Shown here: piece by piece, positions 45,479 through 54,640 of the stretch | Layout of the letters: each line of letters opens with the position of its first letter | Position numbering within the stretch: the first letter of the stretch is position 1 | Assembly (NCBI GenBank): GCA_017644375.1 | Contig: JAEPLP010000001.1 | Location: 62,001-126,000, forward strand | From: Prochlorococcus marinus CUG1435 | GTDB lineage: Bacteria > Cyanobacteriota > Cyanobacteriia > PCC-6307 > Cyanobiaceae | DNA: 64,000 bases | Direction: 5' to 3' | Position numbers and translations under genes: made by a program | The notes under the pieces: generated by a model | Told to the model about the DNA's origin: nothing | The model's input: the letters and a program-made list of their open reading frames with translations, nothing else | Database searches by the model: none

Positions 45479-46117
45479 TTGGAAGTTTTAAACAATTATC
45501 AAAGAAAAAAAATTGATGAGAATAATGATGAAGAATTTTATTCCGAACCAAAATTTGTTTATCATCTAGATTTAAATTTCAGGCAATATCTATCTTTTGT
45601 TTATGAAAATGAGATAGGAGATAATTCTACCGTACTTGATTTAATGTCCAGTTGGGATAGTTATTTGCCTAAAGGGAAAAAATATAAAAAAGTTATTGGA
45701 CATGGATTAAACAAACAAGAACTTGAAAAAAACAAAATTTTTGATTTTTATTGGATACAAAATTTTAATTTTAATCAACATATTCCCTTAGAAAATGAAA
45801 GCATTGATTATTGTTTAATGGTTGCTGCTTGGCAATATTTACAATATCCAGAGAATTTAACAAAAGAAATTGCAAGAATTTTGAGTAGTCAAGGCAAAAT
45901 AATTATTGCTTTTTCAAATAGAGCCTTTTGGCATAAAGCTCCTAACATATGGACTTCATCTTCCGAAGAAGAAAGATTGAAATATGTAAGAAAAGTATTA
46001 ATCTCAAATGGATTTAATGAGCCTAAAATTATAAAAAAGTTTAATGAACCACAACTTAACATCTTCAATTTTTTTAAAAAAGACCCATTTTATTGCTTAA
46101 TTGCTAGGAGGGAGTAA
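45479..46117 (+). CDS. SAM-dependent methyltransferase (type 11-like)
   Basis: 212 residues from a TTG start at 45479. Rossmann-like methyltransferase pattern: STVLDLMSSWDSYLP (motif I, with the glycines replaced), KVIGHGLNKQEL, ENESIDYCLMVAAWQYLQYP (motif II region), LSSQGKIIIAFSNRAFW. The SAM loop is degenerate, as in a group of cyanobacterial/plant proteins often annotated as methyltransferase-like. Substrate unknown. Long AT-rich leader 45318-45478 without other features. Confidence 0.72.
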   Translation: MEVLNNYQRKKIDENNDEEFYSEPKFVYHLDLNFRQYLSFVYENEIGDNSTVLDLMSSWDSYLPKGKKYKKVIGHGLNKQELEKNKIFDFYWIQNFNFNQHIPLENESIDYCLMVAAWQYLQYPENLTKEIARILSSQGKIIIAFSNRAFWHKAPNIWTSSSEEERLKYVRKVLISNGFNEPKIIKKFNEPQLNIFNFFKKDPFYCLIARRE

Positions 46118-46227
46118 ATAATTACTTTTATTAAATATAGAAAGAATCCTAGTTACAGTTATCAGCTATAGAACTCATAGCCATACTTTGAAATTTTTAC
46201 TAATATTGGGTAGTTAAGAATAATCAT

Positions 46228-46473
46228 ATGGGTTCTAAAAGAGAAAAATATCCTGAAAAATGTCCTTGGGATCTGGGTCCTAATCAACATTTAGCCAAAG
46301 AAGACAACTGGACTTTAAGATTAGGAGAAGCAAATGTATGCTTCAGCAAAAACAAATTAGATAATAATTATTTTCATGTAATTAGCAATGAAAATGAAGA
46401 ACAAATTTTAGCTTTTAGAGCAAGACTCCTATATCAAAAGCTACTTGATAAAGGATTTAGACTGGTTGAGTAA
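46228..46473 (+). CDS. Small conserved hypothetical protein
   Basis: 81 residues: Pro/Lys-rich start (KREKYPEKCPWDLGPNQH), then DNWTLRLGEANVCFSKN and ENEEQILAFRARLLYQKLLD. Two Cys at about 12 and 39. Soluble, no signal. Not recognised as a named family. It converges on the DUF3386 gene with a 5-base gap. Confidence 0.65.
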   Translation: MGSKREKYPEKCPWDLGPNQHLAKEDNWTLRLGEANVCFSKNKLDNNYFHVISNENEEQILAFRARLLYQKLLDKGFRLVE

Positions 46474-46478
46474 AAATA

Positions 46479-47132
46479 CTAATTTAATAATCGTAAATCC
46501 TTGAATTCAAACTTTTGTGTTTCTTCTTTTTGATTTTGGTTTAAGTATTTTATTGTCCTAGAATTTAATATCCAATAGTCCTCTTGACCTACATTGACAA
46601 ATTCATCCTCGTATTCCAATTTTTGAGAATTAACATTTAGCGTATCTGGATCAATTTGTTGACTACTATATTTTTTACTTAGTAAACCAATTCCAGTATC
46701 AAAGAATTCTTCAACAAAAATCTCAATTATAGTTCCATGAATTTTTCTATAAACCATATTAATACTGTTATTTTTAACTCTATATTTATCGCCTTGATTC
46801 TTACCTGAAACACTCATTTCGATCCCACTTTCAGAATTTTGGAGCAAATTAAAATCATTTTCTGAATGCACAGATTCGAATTCTCTTTTGACCCTGTGTA
46901 TACACACCTCAAATAGTTGAGAGGCAATACTTTTAACAACTTTCTCATCTTCTATTTTTTGAATATTTGGCTTAAAGTCTTTACCTAATACAAAGTTACC
47001 TCTATAAATATTATTGTTAATCAATAAATTACATTTACCTTGGTAACCCTTAAAATTATTTTTCCATGTGTACCTATTTTCAAACGCCTTTCTGAAAATC
47101 TCCTTACAATTAATCTCTTTTAGATTATCCAT
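46479..47132 (-). CDS. DUF3386 family protein
   Basis: 217 residues. The start AFENRYTWKNNFKGYQGKC is the family signature (AxENRYTWDxxFPGY). The rest is beta-rich with SMVYRKIHGTIIEIFVEEFF-like INMVYRKIHGTIIEI, NVGQEDYWILNSR and a C-terminal strand EFKDLRLL. Cyanobacterial and plastid protein of unknown function, soluble. Downstream of pcb but separated by its terminator. Confidence 0.82.
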   Translation of the reverse strand: MDNLKEINCKEIFRKAFENRYTWKNNFKGYQGKCNLLINNNIYRGNFVLGKDFKPNIQKIEDEKVVKSIASQLFEVCIHRVKREFESVHSENDFNLLQNSESGIEMSVSGKNQGDKYRVKNNSINMVYRKIHGTIIEIFVEEFFDTGIGLLSKKYSSQQIDPDTLNVNSQKLEYEDEFVNVGQEDYWILNSRTIKYLNQNQKEETQKFEFKDLRLLN

Positions 47133-47161
47133 TAATTTTTTGAATACTTAAATAAATTCTA

Positions 47162-47198
47162 CAAAAAAAAACCTCCCTACTTTGAGGAGAGGTTTTTT
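47162..47198 (-). terminator. Intrinsic terminator of pcb
   Basis: Read leftward: AACCTC / GAGGTT pair as a stem with an inner CTC-like extension and one bulged base, followed by a run of about nine T on the minus strand (A-run 47163-47171 on plus). It lies 9 bases after the pcb stop. Confidence 0.85.
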
Positions 47199-47207
47199 AA
47201 AATTAAA

Positions 47208-48266
47208 CTAGTTTTGCGTAATTTTTGTATTTTCAATATTATCAAAAGCCTGACCAATTTTCTTAAAATCAAACCCCATTGCTCTTAGTGCATGCCAAAG
47301 GTGACCTTGTAAGAAAAAGAAACCCAGATAGAAATGAGTATTGGCAAGCCAAGCTCTTGAGCTATATGTACCTGAACCTAAATCTACTGTATCAGTAAAA
47401 TAAGGTGCAAATTCAAATTGAAGCTTTAAAGGTTCCCCATAAAGATCAACTGGATATATGGTTGTATTTGAAGCACACCAAAAAGCGGCAACGAAAGCCA
47501 TATAAGAAACACCTACCACTGAATATGACAAAATTGCCTCAGCACCAAGTAATCCTTTTCCTTTGAATTCTGTATATTCTCCAAATTGTTTAGTACAAAT
47601 ATGGAAAACGCCTCCAATTATTTCGAGGAAAGCCAAGAAGGCATGTCCTCCCATTACATCTTCAAGGCTATCTATTTTTAAGAAATCAAATTGATGATTC
47701 CAAATAGCGGCGATATCTAAATTGTAAATAACTTGTCTTGTAGATCCTATCGCTGGGTCGTAAATTCCATGAATTCGAGCCCATTCTACGAACATTATTG
47801 CCCCAAGTCCAAGAAAGATTAGATGATGACCAAGAATAAAAGTTAATTTATCTGGATCATCCCATTCGAAATCAAATTTTTGTGGCTTACTATTCTCTGG
47901 ATAGTCTCCAAGATCGCCTGCAAATTTATTGGAGTGTAATAACCCCCCAGCACCCAATACTGCTGAGAAAATTAGATGTAATGTGCAAATTACAACAATT
48001 CCATATGGTTCTGTAATTACACCATTTTCAACGCCACCAATTCCAATGCCCGCTAGGTGAGGCAAAACAATTGCTTTTTGTGCACCCATTGGAATACTGG
48101 CGTCGTAACGAGCTAATTCGAATAATCCAAAAGCTCCTGCCCAGAACATCATTAAGCCTGCGTGGGCAGCATGAGCTGCTATGAATTTACCTGAACGGCC
48201 AACAACACCAGAATTTCCTGCGTACCAGTCATAGGTGACATCAGCTTTTCCGTAAGTTTGTAACAC
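47208..48266 (-). CDS. pcbA: Chlorophyll a2/b2-binding light-harvesting protein Pcb
   Basis: Prochlorococcus major antenna, related to CP43 and IsiA. 352 residues with six membrane helices and paired His ligands: AAHAAHAGLMMFWAGAFGL, IVLPHLAGIGIGG, CTLHLIFSAVLGAGGLLHS, FILGHHLIFLGLGA, GGHAFLAFLEIIGGVFHI and HFYLGFFFLQGHLWHALRA. It lacks the large lumenal loop of CP43. The gene is the best genus marker in the window. Flavodoxin lies 144 bases upstream on the same strand, similar to isiA-isiB of other cyanobacteria, but the gap suggests its own promoter. Confidence 0.97.
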   Translation of the reverse strand: MLQTYGKADVTYDWYAGNSGVVGRSGKFIAAHAAHAGLMMFWAGAFGLFELARYDASIPMGAQKAIVLPHLAGIGIGGVENGVITEPYGIVVICTLHLIFSAVLGAGGLLHSNKFAGDLGDYPENSKPQKFDFEWDDPDKLTFILGHHLIFLGLGAIMFVEWARIHGIYDPAIGSTRQVIYNLDIAAIWNHQFDFLKIDSLEDVMGGHAFLAFLEIIGGVFHICTKQFGEYTEFKGKGLLGAEAILSYSVVGVSYMAFVAAFWCASNTTIYPVDLYGEPLKLQFEFAPYFTDTVDLGSGTYSSRAWLANTHFYLGFFFLQGHLWHALRAMGFDFKKIGQAFDNIENTKITQN

Positions 48267-48410
48267 TTGATTTAAGTAAACAGCAAGTTGAGCATATTGC
48301 TAATCAGTATTGTTTTTTACATATTCTTTACAGATTTAATTACTTATGTAAAAAAAACATATCGTGAAAGAACAAATGTTACAAATTAGGAAAGTAATAT
48401 CTTTGAAATA

Positions 48411-48935
48411 TTATGCCAATGAAGGGATTTCGCCCTTTAGCTGAGAAGCCCATGTTTCAAGACGTGAATCAGTCAAATCAGATTCACTATCCTCATCAAG
48501 AGGTAATCCACAAAAACTTTCTCCAATAACACTTTTAGACTCATCAAATGTATAAGAAGATTTATCTACATATCCGACCATTTCGGCACCTGCTTTAGTG
48601 AAGTAGCTATGAAGTTCTTCCATTGCATCACAATAATTTTCTGTATAGGTGGAAGAATCTCCTAAACCAAAAATTGCGACCTTTTTGCCGGATAAACTTA
48701 GTTCTCCAATATCTTCCAAAATTGAATCCCATGCAGTTCCTGATCTTTCTTCATCTGCGCCGGTATTCCAAGTAGGTATTCCGCAGATAATCCCATCAAG
48801 ACTTTCAAATTCTGAAAGGTCATCCAAATCAGATACATCTTTAGGTGATTCTGCTGAAGATATAAAATTATGAAGACGATCAGCTACGTCTTCAGTTTTT
48901 CCAGTTGTAGTTGCGTAATAAATTCCTACAGTCAT
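48411..48935 (-). CDS. isiB: Flavodoxin
   Basis: FMN electron carrier that replaces ferredoxin under iron limitation. 174 residues, long-chain type: phosphate loop YYATTTGKTEDVADRL (about 7-22), CGIPTWNTGADEERSGTAWD (isoalloxazine binding), FGLGDSSTYTENYCDAM. The ligand pattern is intact. Divergent from the peroxiredoxin-like gene; 48936-49079 should hold both promoters. Nearness to pcb recalls isiAB operons. Confidence 0.96.
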   Translation of the reverse strand: MTVGIYYATTTGKTEDVADRLHNFISSAESPKDVSDLDDLSEFESLDGIICGIPTWNTGADEERSGTAWDSILEDIGELSLSGKKVAIFGLGDSSTYTENYCDAMEELHSYFTKAGAEMVGYVDKSSYTFDESKSVIGESFCGLPLDEDSESDLTDSRLETWASQLKGEIPSLA

Positions 48936-49079
48936 AACTTCAAAAGTGTTTACCTTAAAATAATAAAATCTAAAAACGTTAAATTAATTTCTTTAAAAAC
49001 TTTTTCATGTATGATTTTATACTAAACAACGTAAGCAAATTTTCTTGGAAATAATCTATAAAATAAATATTTAAACATC

Positions 49080-49814
49080 GTGACTGACAAATTCCAAAAT
49101 GACATCAAAAGTCTTGTTGAAGAATTCAACTTCAAAGGTGAAAAACGATTTAAATTAATCGTTTTATTAGGCTTATTAGGAGATTTTGATAGTTTTGAAT
49201 ATGCAATAAATCTTCGAAATTTTATCGATAATCATCAATGTATAGATTTAGATATTTTTGCTATTGCCATTGGTACCCAAAAGGGAAAAGAAAAATTCTG
49301 TAACTTTACTGGCTTTTCTGAAGAGAATTTAATAGTTGTCTCTGATAACCAAATCCATAATAATCTTAAAATTTCTAGAGGTTTAGATACAGGTTTAGGC
49401 GGTTGGGTCAATATGCTTTTTATGCTAACTGGAATAAATTCTCTTAAAACAATCAAGGAGGTTATTAGAGGTTATACAGGAGACCGTAAGGCGAAACAAA
49501 TTTATTCAGAATTTGACAAAATTGACGTTTTGGAATTTTTAAATTTTTCAGGTAATTCTTTCAGCCAGGTTTTCGGAGATGGTTATTTAAGACCATTTGA
49601 ATTGGCAACATTTAGATTAAACAATATGAATGAAATAATCCAAAATTGGGGTGATTATATTCTTCATGCAAAATATCTTCCTCAAAGAGGAGCTTCCTTT
49701 TTATTAAATGATAAAAATCAAGTTATTTACAAATTTTTCTCAAGTGATGTTCTTGGATATTCATCAAATATGAGAGATCCTTTAGAATTTTTATCTGATT
49801 TAATTAAAAAATAA
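49080..49814 (+). CDS. Peroxiredoxin-like AhpC/TSA-family protein (PRXL2-type)
   Basis: 244 residues from GTG 49080. Thioredoxin-fold core with FKLIVLLGLLGDFDSFEYA, DLDIFAIAIGTQKGKEKFC, RGLDTGLGGWVNMLFMLTGI and the conserved end LPQRGASFLLNDKNQVIYKF. The peroxidatic Cys position of true peroxiredoxins is not evident; GDFDSFEYA stands there instead, so redox activity is uncertain. Homologues are common in cyanobacteria and plastids. It is followed by SemiSWEET on the same strand (12-base gap). Confidence 0.78.
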   Translation: MTDKFQNDIKSLVEEFNFKGEKRFKLIVLLGLLGDFDSFEYAINLRNFIDNHQCIDLDIFAIAIGTQKGKEKFCNFTGFSEENLIVVSDNQIHNNLKISRGLDTGLGGWVNMLFMLTGINSLKTIKEVIRGYTGDRKAKQIYSEFDKIDVLEFLNFSGNSFSQVFGDGYLRPFELATFRLNNMNEIIQNWGDYILHAKYLPQRGASFLLNDKNQVIYKFFSSDVLGYSSNMRDPLEFLSDLIKK

Positions 49815-49826
49815 TTTTATTCCTTT

Positions 49827-50090
49827 ATGAATATAGACATATTTGGATACCTTGCCGCGATATTAACAACAGCTGCATTCCTGCCTCAGTTGATAAAGAC
49901 ACTTAAAACAAAAAAGGCAGATGATGTTTCTTTGACAACTTTAATAATGTTCATTATTGGAGTTTTGTTCTGGATTATTTACGGTTATAAAATTTCTTCC
50001 ACACCGATATTGATTGCAAATTTGATTACCTTAATATTAAATCTCTTGATATTAATCTCGAAATTATATTTTTCAAAAATCTCAATTTAA
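49827..50090 (+). CDS. SemiSWEET sugar transporter
   Basis: 87 residues with three hydrophobic helices: FGYLAAILTTAAFLPQLIK (Pro-Gln at 20-21, the PQ-loop hinge), LIMFIIGVLFWIIYGY and PILIANLITLILNLLILI. The FLPQ, LFWIIYG and NLIT positions match SemiSWEETs, which dimerise to move sugars down a gradient. A sugar export or uptake role in this photoautotroph is inferred. ATG at 49827, 12 bases after the preceding stop. Confidence 0.92.
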   Translation: MNIDIFGYLAAILTTAAFLPQLIKTLKTKKADDVSLTTLIMFIIGVLFWIIYGYKISSTPILIANLITLILNLLILISKLYFSKISI

Positions 50091-50168
50091 CAGTAATTAC
50101 CTTAATAGTATTAAGTTATTTAGATATTACTTAAATATTAATTATCATAAATTAAAAATTTTCTGATC

Positions 50169-50393
50169 TTGAAAACTTCAAAATGCTGGGTTTGGTTTAA
50201 AGGAAGCCTTGAGAATGGAGGTTTTTGGAAAGAAGGATTTACTTGCACTTTTGATGAGAAACCAGGGGTTTTAATAGAAAGTCCTGCTTATGTCACTTGT
50301 AGAGTTCCAAGTTGGAGAGTTTCAACTAAAGAACCAGAAGACCTTTATAAATCTCCTTTAATTCCTGACAATGCATTATGGAAAATAATTTAA
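50169..50393 (+). CDS. Small conserved hypothetical protein
   Basis: 74 residues from a TTG at 50169. Trp-rich: KCWVWFKGSLENGGFWKEGF, then FDEKPGVLIESPAYVTCRVP and WRVSTKEPEDLYKSP. Beta-rich, soluble, with three Cys. Similar short proteins occur in marine picocyanobacteria from memory; function unknown. Confidence 0.65.
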   Translation: MKTSKCWVWFKGSLENGGFWKEGFTCTFDEKPGVLIESPAYVTCRVPSWRVSTKEPEDLYKSPLIPDNALWKII

Positions 50394-50463
50394 TTTATCC
50401 AAGGATGAAAAAAAACTTTTTGGCTGTGCGACGGCAAGTTAATATTGCTTTATTAGATATTTA

Positions 50464-51384
50464 ATTAATACCATCTACTCTCTCTTTATAAATATTATCC
50501 CTCTATTAGTTTTTGGTTTTTTTCTGGGGAAAAAGAATCCAAAAATTTCTAAAAATATTGCAAGATCTCTCATAAGATTTGGTATCCCTCTGAGTGTAAT
50601 GGGTCTTTTATTGAAAGAGGGTATAGATATAAACCTTATCAAAAGCGCATTTTTAGCATTCTCACTAATTGGAATTTTAATAATTCTGATAAATTTATTC
50701 CAAATATTTAAAAATAAGCTTTCAAATTACACACTGCAGCTAGCTGGCCTAATTGGTAATACATCTTTTCTTGGGATACCAATTGCAATTGCTCTTCTAC
50801 CTTCAACAACTATTAACTTCACCATCGGATTTGACTTAGGGACAACATTATTCGCTTGGATATTTGGACCTATTTTTCTTCAAGAAAAATTCCAAAAAAA
50901 GAACATCCTAAATTTCAAAGGCTTATTAAACGCATTAATAAATAGCCCTGCATCAAGAGGGATAATTGGTGTACTTTTGGCATATCTTTTCAATCTAGAT
51001 GAGATATTAGGCAATTACCTTTGGATACCAGCAAGAATAGTTATCGCTGTAGCGATACTAATTGTTGGAACAAGACTAGGAATAATAACAAATCAAAAGG
51101 GCAAAATTTTTGATCTTGATGAAGAAATTAAATTCTCAATTTTATTAAAGTTATTTATTCTTCCTTTAATTGTTTTTTTGATATGCAAATTTTTAAATTT
51201 TGACTTCTATCAATCATCGGCTCTAATACTCCAGGCAGGAACCCCAACGGCAATATCTACAATATTAATGGCAGAGGCTTATGACGTTAAACAAAAAATC
51301 GCTTCAAAAATTCTTTTTACCACAACCTTAATTTCAATATTTACAATTCCTCTCTTAAAAATTCTATTAAATGCAGTTAAATAA
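50464..51384 (+). CDS. AEC-family transporter (auxin efflux carrier-like permease)
   Basis: Membrane carrier of the AEC/BART superfamily with about nine to ten hydrophobic helices; LAGLIGNTSFLGIPIAIALLP is the family's conserved helix, and LQAGTPTAISTILMAEAYD the second repeat. The first ATG is 50599, but the same frame is open back to 50443 and encodes a good first helix (SLFINIIPLLVFGFFLGKKN) and LIRFGIPLSVMG. No ATG, GTG or TTG exists there; an ATT at 50464 gives the expected start (M)NTIYSLF. The true start is therefore probably ATT, or the gene was damaged by a start mutation. Substrate unknown. Confidence 0.75.
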   Translation: MNTIYSLFINIIPLLVFGFFLGKKNPKISKNIARSLIRFGIPLSVMGLLLKEGIDINLIKSAFLAFSLIGILIILINLFQIFKNKLSNYTLQLAGLIGNTSFLGIPIAIALLPSTTINFTIGFDLGTTLFAWIFGPIFLQEKFQKKNILNFKGLLNALINSPASRGIIGVLLAYLFNLDEILGNYLWIPARIVIAVAILIVGTRLGIITNQKGKIFDLDEEIKFSILLKLFILPLIVFLICKFLNFDFYQSSALILQAGTPTAISTILMAEAYDVKQKIASKILFTTTLISIFTIPLLKILLNAVK

Positions 51385-51458
51385 ATATTAAACGCATGTT
51401 TAATGAATATTGTAAAGAAAATATCCTGAAAACTACATAATGTCTTAAGATTTAGATT

Positions 51459-51710
51459 ATGAAGTCAGCAAACCCTGAAAACGAATATATCCCCTTAGAC
51501 TTGAGGATATCTGTGAGAAGGGATACTTTAAGGCTAATCTCAGAGATGGCTCAAGATATGGGAATAAGCATTAATGAAGTTTTTAGTTTTTTGGCCGAAG
51601 ATTCTGTAATAGATCTTGAATTACTCGAAGATCTGAATGAAATTGAAATACCCAGTCAGTGCAGCCTTGATGATCTTAAAAACGCTCTTCTTAAAAAGAA
51701 GCTTTGTTAA
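51459..51710 (+). CDS. Small protein, possibly ribbon-helix-helix
   Basis: 83 residues. DLRISVRRDTLRLISEMAQDM followed by GISINEVFSFLAEDS resembles a strand plus two helices as in CopG/Arc proteins, though the match is by eye. An acidic part (DLELLEDLNEIEIP) and a basic end (LKNALLKKKLC) follow. Could be a DNA-binding regulator. It overlaps the convergent glycosyltransferase by 4 bases. Confidence 0.55.
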   Translation: MKSANPENEYIPLDLRISVRRDTLRLISEMAQDMGISINEVFSFLAEDSVIDLELLEDLNEIEIPSQCSLDDLKNALLKKKLC

Positions 51711-53524
51711 AACTTTTCAACTTTTCTATTTTTCCAATCAGATTTAAAACCGTTATTAACTAAAAATTTCGAATATTTATTCAAATCACTTTTCTGAATT
51801 CGCCATAAATGATAAATCCCATATTCTCCCAATTTTTGATGATTAATATTTGACCAGTGCTCTGAGCGGGCGGAATATGCATCTATCACGACCAATAAAG
51901 ACTTGAATTCATAATCAGGTTGATCCTCATAATTTGATCTCTTATCGGTATTTAGCCTATCTGAAAGATTAATTAATCCTTCTTTAGTATTCGGTTCATA
52001 AAAAACTATTTGTCTCGAATAATAATGTAAAGAAGGTTTTCTTATCCCTATCATTGATAAAGTTTCCTTTCCTTCTCGAATATCTGAAATTAATTTTGAG
52101 ATATTTCTCAAAGGTAATTGCCTAGAAGTATCTGCTAATTTTCTTATTGGCGACATCAAAAAAGATTGTCCAAGTAATAGAAAAATTTGAAGGTAAAGAA
52201 AAATATTTTTAAATTTTAAAGTAAATAAAATTGTTGCAAGAAGTGTAAATGAAGAGAAGAACAATTTGGCTTTAAAAATTATGCCAGAGTCTTTTAGTTC
52301 AGATACCAGATTAGGTATTTCAGGATCATTTATTGTACTTAGCCAAATATTTGAGAAAAAGAATGCTATTGAGATGCCGAACAAAATTAAAATATTAAAA
52401 ATCCACAAAATTAAAAAACTTTTATTCGAACTTTTTTTTAAATTCTTTAAATTTACATAGCTATTACTAATTAAGATTGCCGCTGCTGGGATTGCTGGCA
52501 ACCAATAGCTTGGCAGTTTAGTAGCAGAAATACTAAAAAAGATTAAAACTGATATTAACCAACATAGAGAATATGTATAAAGGGTTTCATTGACATTGCT
52601 AATTTCTTTTGAACTTTTCAAGAAATCTTTAAAGGCTTTAAATATACCGTGATACAAAAAAGGAGTGAATGGTAATGAAGCCAATATCATTATGTAAAGA
52701 AAAAACCAGAATGGTTCTCCATGATTATTTACGACTGAGGTGTATCTTTGAAAATTATGATAACCAAAAAAATTGTCCCAAAAAGGCTTTCCTTCTTTTA
52801 ATAGTTCTAAGATGTACCATGGAACACTTATTAGAGTTGTTATTAAAAAACCTTTCCGAGGGTTTATCTTGCAGAGCAAAATTTTCCAATCCTTCTGAGT
52901 GAATAAGAAAGATGTAATAGTAAATGTCGCCAAAACAAATGCAACAGGTCCTTTCGTTAAAATTGCAAAACCTAAAAATACCCACGCGGAAATGCATTGA
53001 TCATTATTTTTACTGGCCATTCTTCTCCAGAATAAAAGCAAGCTGATCCCTATGGTTCCAGTTAAAAGAGCATCGCTCACAGCAGTTCTACTCCAAATAA
53101 CTATTAATGGAGACAAAGCAAAGCTTAATGATGCAATTATTGGAGTAAGGAATTGCCTATCACCCTTCTGCGGCCAACAATACAAAGTATCTCCGATTAT
53201 CAGCATTAAAAATAATGATCCCAAAGCTGAAGGAAGTCTTGCCGAAAGTGTCCCGAGACTATCCCAAATTTCGTTTTTTGGTAATGAGTAAAAAAAACCC
53301 ATTAGCCAATACATTAATGGAGGCTTATCAAAACGGAACATTCCATTAACTTTTGGTGTTAACCAATCACCCGATTCACTCATTGCCCGTCCAGCAGCTG
53401 CAAATAAAGGGGGTGTTTCATCCACCAATCCTGTACTGCCTAGACCTAAGATAAATATTATGATCCCACAAACTAAAACTATCAGTAAGGTTAAAAACCT
53501 TTTTTTTGATTTAAGATGGATCAT
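51707..53524 (-). CDS. GT39/ArnT-like membrane glycosyltransferase
   Basis: 605 residues with many membrane helices. Near the N-terminus the catalytic acidic motif VDETPPLFAAAGRAMSESG and RFDKPPLMYWLMG are typical of ArnT/PMT (GT-C fold) enzymes, which use lipid-linked sugars; LSARLPSALGSL also fits. The C-terminal part is a soluble domain. It probably modifies a lipid or glycan on the outer side of the inner membrane. It follows the GT4 gene by 10 bases on the same strand, so the pair likely acts in cell-envelope decoration. Confidence 0.88.
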   Translation of the reverse strand: MIHLKSKKRFLTLLIVLVCGIIIFILGLGSTGLVDETPPLFAAAGRAMSESGDWLTPKVNGMFRFDKPPLMYWLMGFFYSLPKNEIWDSLGTLSARLPSALGSLFLMLIIGDTLYCWPQKGDRQFLTPIIASLSFALSPLIVIWSRTAVSDALLTGTIGISLLLFWRRMASKNNDQCISAWVFLGFAILTKGPVAFVLATFTITSFLFTQKDWKILLCKINPRKGFLITTLISVPWYILELLKEGKPFWDNFFGYHNFQRYTSVVNNHGEPFWFFLYIMILASLPFTPFLYHGIFKAFKDFLKSSKEISNVNETLYTYSLCWLISVLIFFSISATKLPSYWLPAIPAAAILISNSYVNLKNLKKSSNKSFLILWIFNILILFGISIAFFFSNIWLSTINDPEIPNLVSELKDSGIIFKAKLFFSSFTLLATILFTLKFKNIFLYLQIFLLLGQSFLMSPIRKLADTSRQLPLRNISKLISDIREGKETLSMIGIRKPSLHYYSRQIVFYEPNTKEGLINLSDRLNTDKRSNYEDQPDYEFKSLLVVIDAYSARSEHWSNINHQKLGEYGIYHLWRIQKSDLNKYSKFLVNNGFKSDWKNRKVEKF

Positions 53525-53534
53525 TTAATATTAT

Positions 53535-54611
53535 TTATTTATATTCGTGCATTACCTTATTAAGCCAGTTCACTACCTTCTTAGCAAATATTTCTGTTGA
53601 GGCATTTTTTTCTACCCATTCTCTACATTTTTTACGCTTTATTTTTTCAATAATCTCTACATAGGAAAGCATATTTTTTTTATCATCAGGATCAGCGAGA
53701 TACCCTGTTTGCCCATGCTGAATAATTTCACTAGGGCCTCCCCTTTTATAGGCTATGACTGGCACTCCACAGGCTAAAGCTTCAACAACTACGTTCCCAT
53801 ATGCCTCATTCCATTTCGGAGTATTTAGCAAAGCCCTACATTTACCGAGTTCTTTTTGTAATTCATTTGTTGATAAAAAACCCATCCAATCTATAGTTCC
53901 TTGAGGAAAAGATCGTTCTATATTTGATGCATAGGCCTCATCTTCTATAACCCCCCAAACATTTAGTTTTTCACCAAGTTCTTTTGCTACATAAACAGCA
54001 TCCTCTAAACCTTTCTCAGGTGCCACTCTCCCAACCCAAGCCAAGGGTCCCTTCCTTGAATCTTGGAAAGTATAGTTATCCAATTTAAAACCATTACCAA
54101 TAATTGTTGGGTTTTTTATAAATGGATAATCATCTGCTTGTATTTTTGAATGGAATGCAAAATTTTGTGGATGTTTAGCATATACCTTTGAGATTAAATT
54201 ACTTATTGCTAAACTCTCAGAACCCATACTTATTATATGTGCAATGGGCATCTCAGCATTTAAAGTCATCCAAATAGGCAACCAATCATAAGACATGTTC
54301 AACAATACATCTGCTTGCTTTGCAACATCTAATCCCTTTTCAAGGATGTTTGCTAGGAGAGAATTATCTGGGATGCTTACAGGAGACTTGTAATTTTGAT
54401 GCTGCCAACTAATTTGATCTTCACCTTCTACCAAGTGTAATTTTGCCTTTTCATTACTTTTACATAATTTAGAATTTCTTGGAGCTATTACTTCTACAGA
54501 GTGGCCTAAAGAAAGCAACCCTGAAACCAAGGAGTTTAAAGTTAATTCAACTCCACCACCTTTGCCACTCCCCAAGTACCCTATTGGAGTACTAATCAAA
54601 ACTATTCGCAT
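53535..54611 (-). CDS. Family 4 glycosyltransferase
   Basis: 358 residues, GT-B fold. N-terminal GSGKGGGVELTLNSL and HSVEVIAPRNSKL (acceptor domain), then WVGRVAPEKGLEDAVYVAKE, RALLNTPKWNEAYGNVVVEA and ALACGVPVIAYKRGGPSEII with the E-x7-E nucleotide-sugar motif. Cytoplasmic transfer of a sugar from UDP- or GDP-sugar is expected; acceptor unknown. It stands between the EamA transporter and the GT39 gene, all leftward. Confidence 0.92.
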   Translation of the reverse strand: MRIVLISTPIGYLGSGKGGGVELTLNSLVSGLLSLGHSVEVIAPRNSKLCKSNEKAKLHLVEGEDQISWQHQNYKSPVSIPDNSLLANILEKGLDVAKQADVLLNMSYDWLPIWMTLNAEMPIAHIISMGSESLAISNLISKVYAKHPQNFAFHSKIQADDYPFIKNPTIIGNGFKLDNYTFQDSRKGPLAWVGRVAPEKGLEDAVYVAKELGEKLNVWGVIEDEAYASNIERSFPQGTIDWMGFLSTNELQKELGKCRALLNTPKWNEAYGNVVVEALACGVPVIAYKRGGPSEIIQHGQTGYLADPDDKKNMLSYVEIIEKIKRKKCREWVEKNASTEIFAKKVVNWLNKVMHEYK

Positions 54612-54640
54612 TATGAGGCTTTTTTACAAAAAGACACTAA

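Noticed and set aside
50405-50464. 19-residue plus-strand frame starting MKKNFLAVRR before the AEC gene
   Set aside because: No match to small photosystem subunits, no ribosome site, overlaps the likely transporter start.
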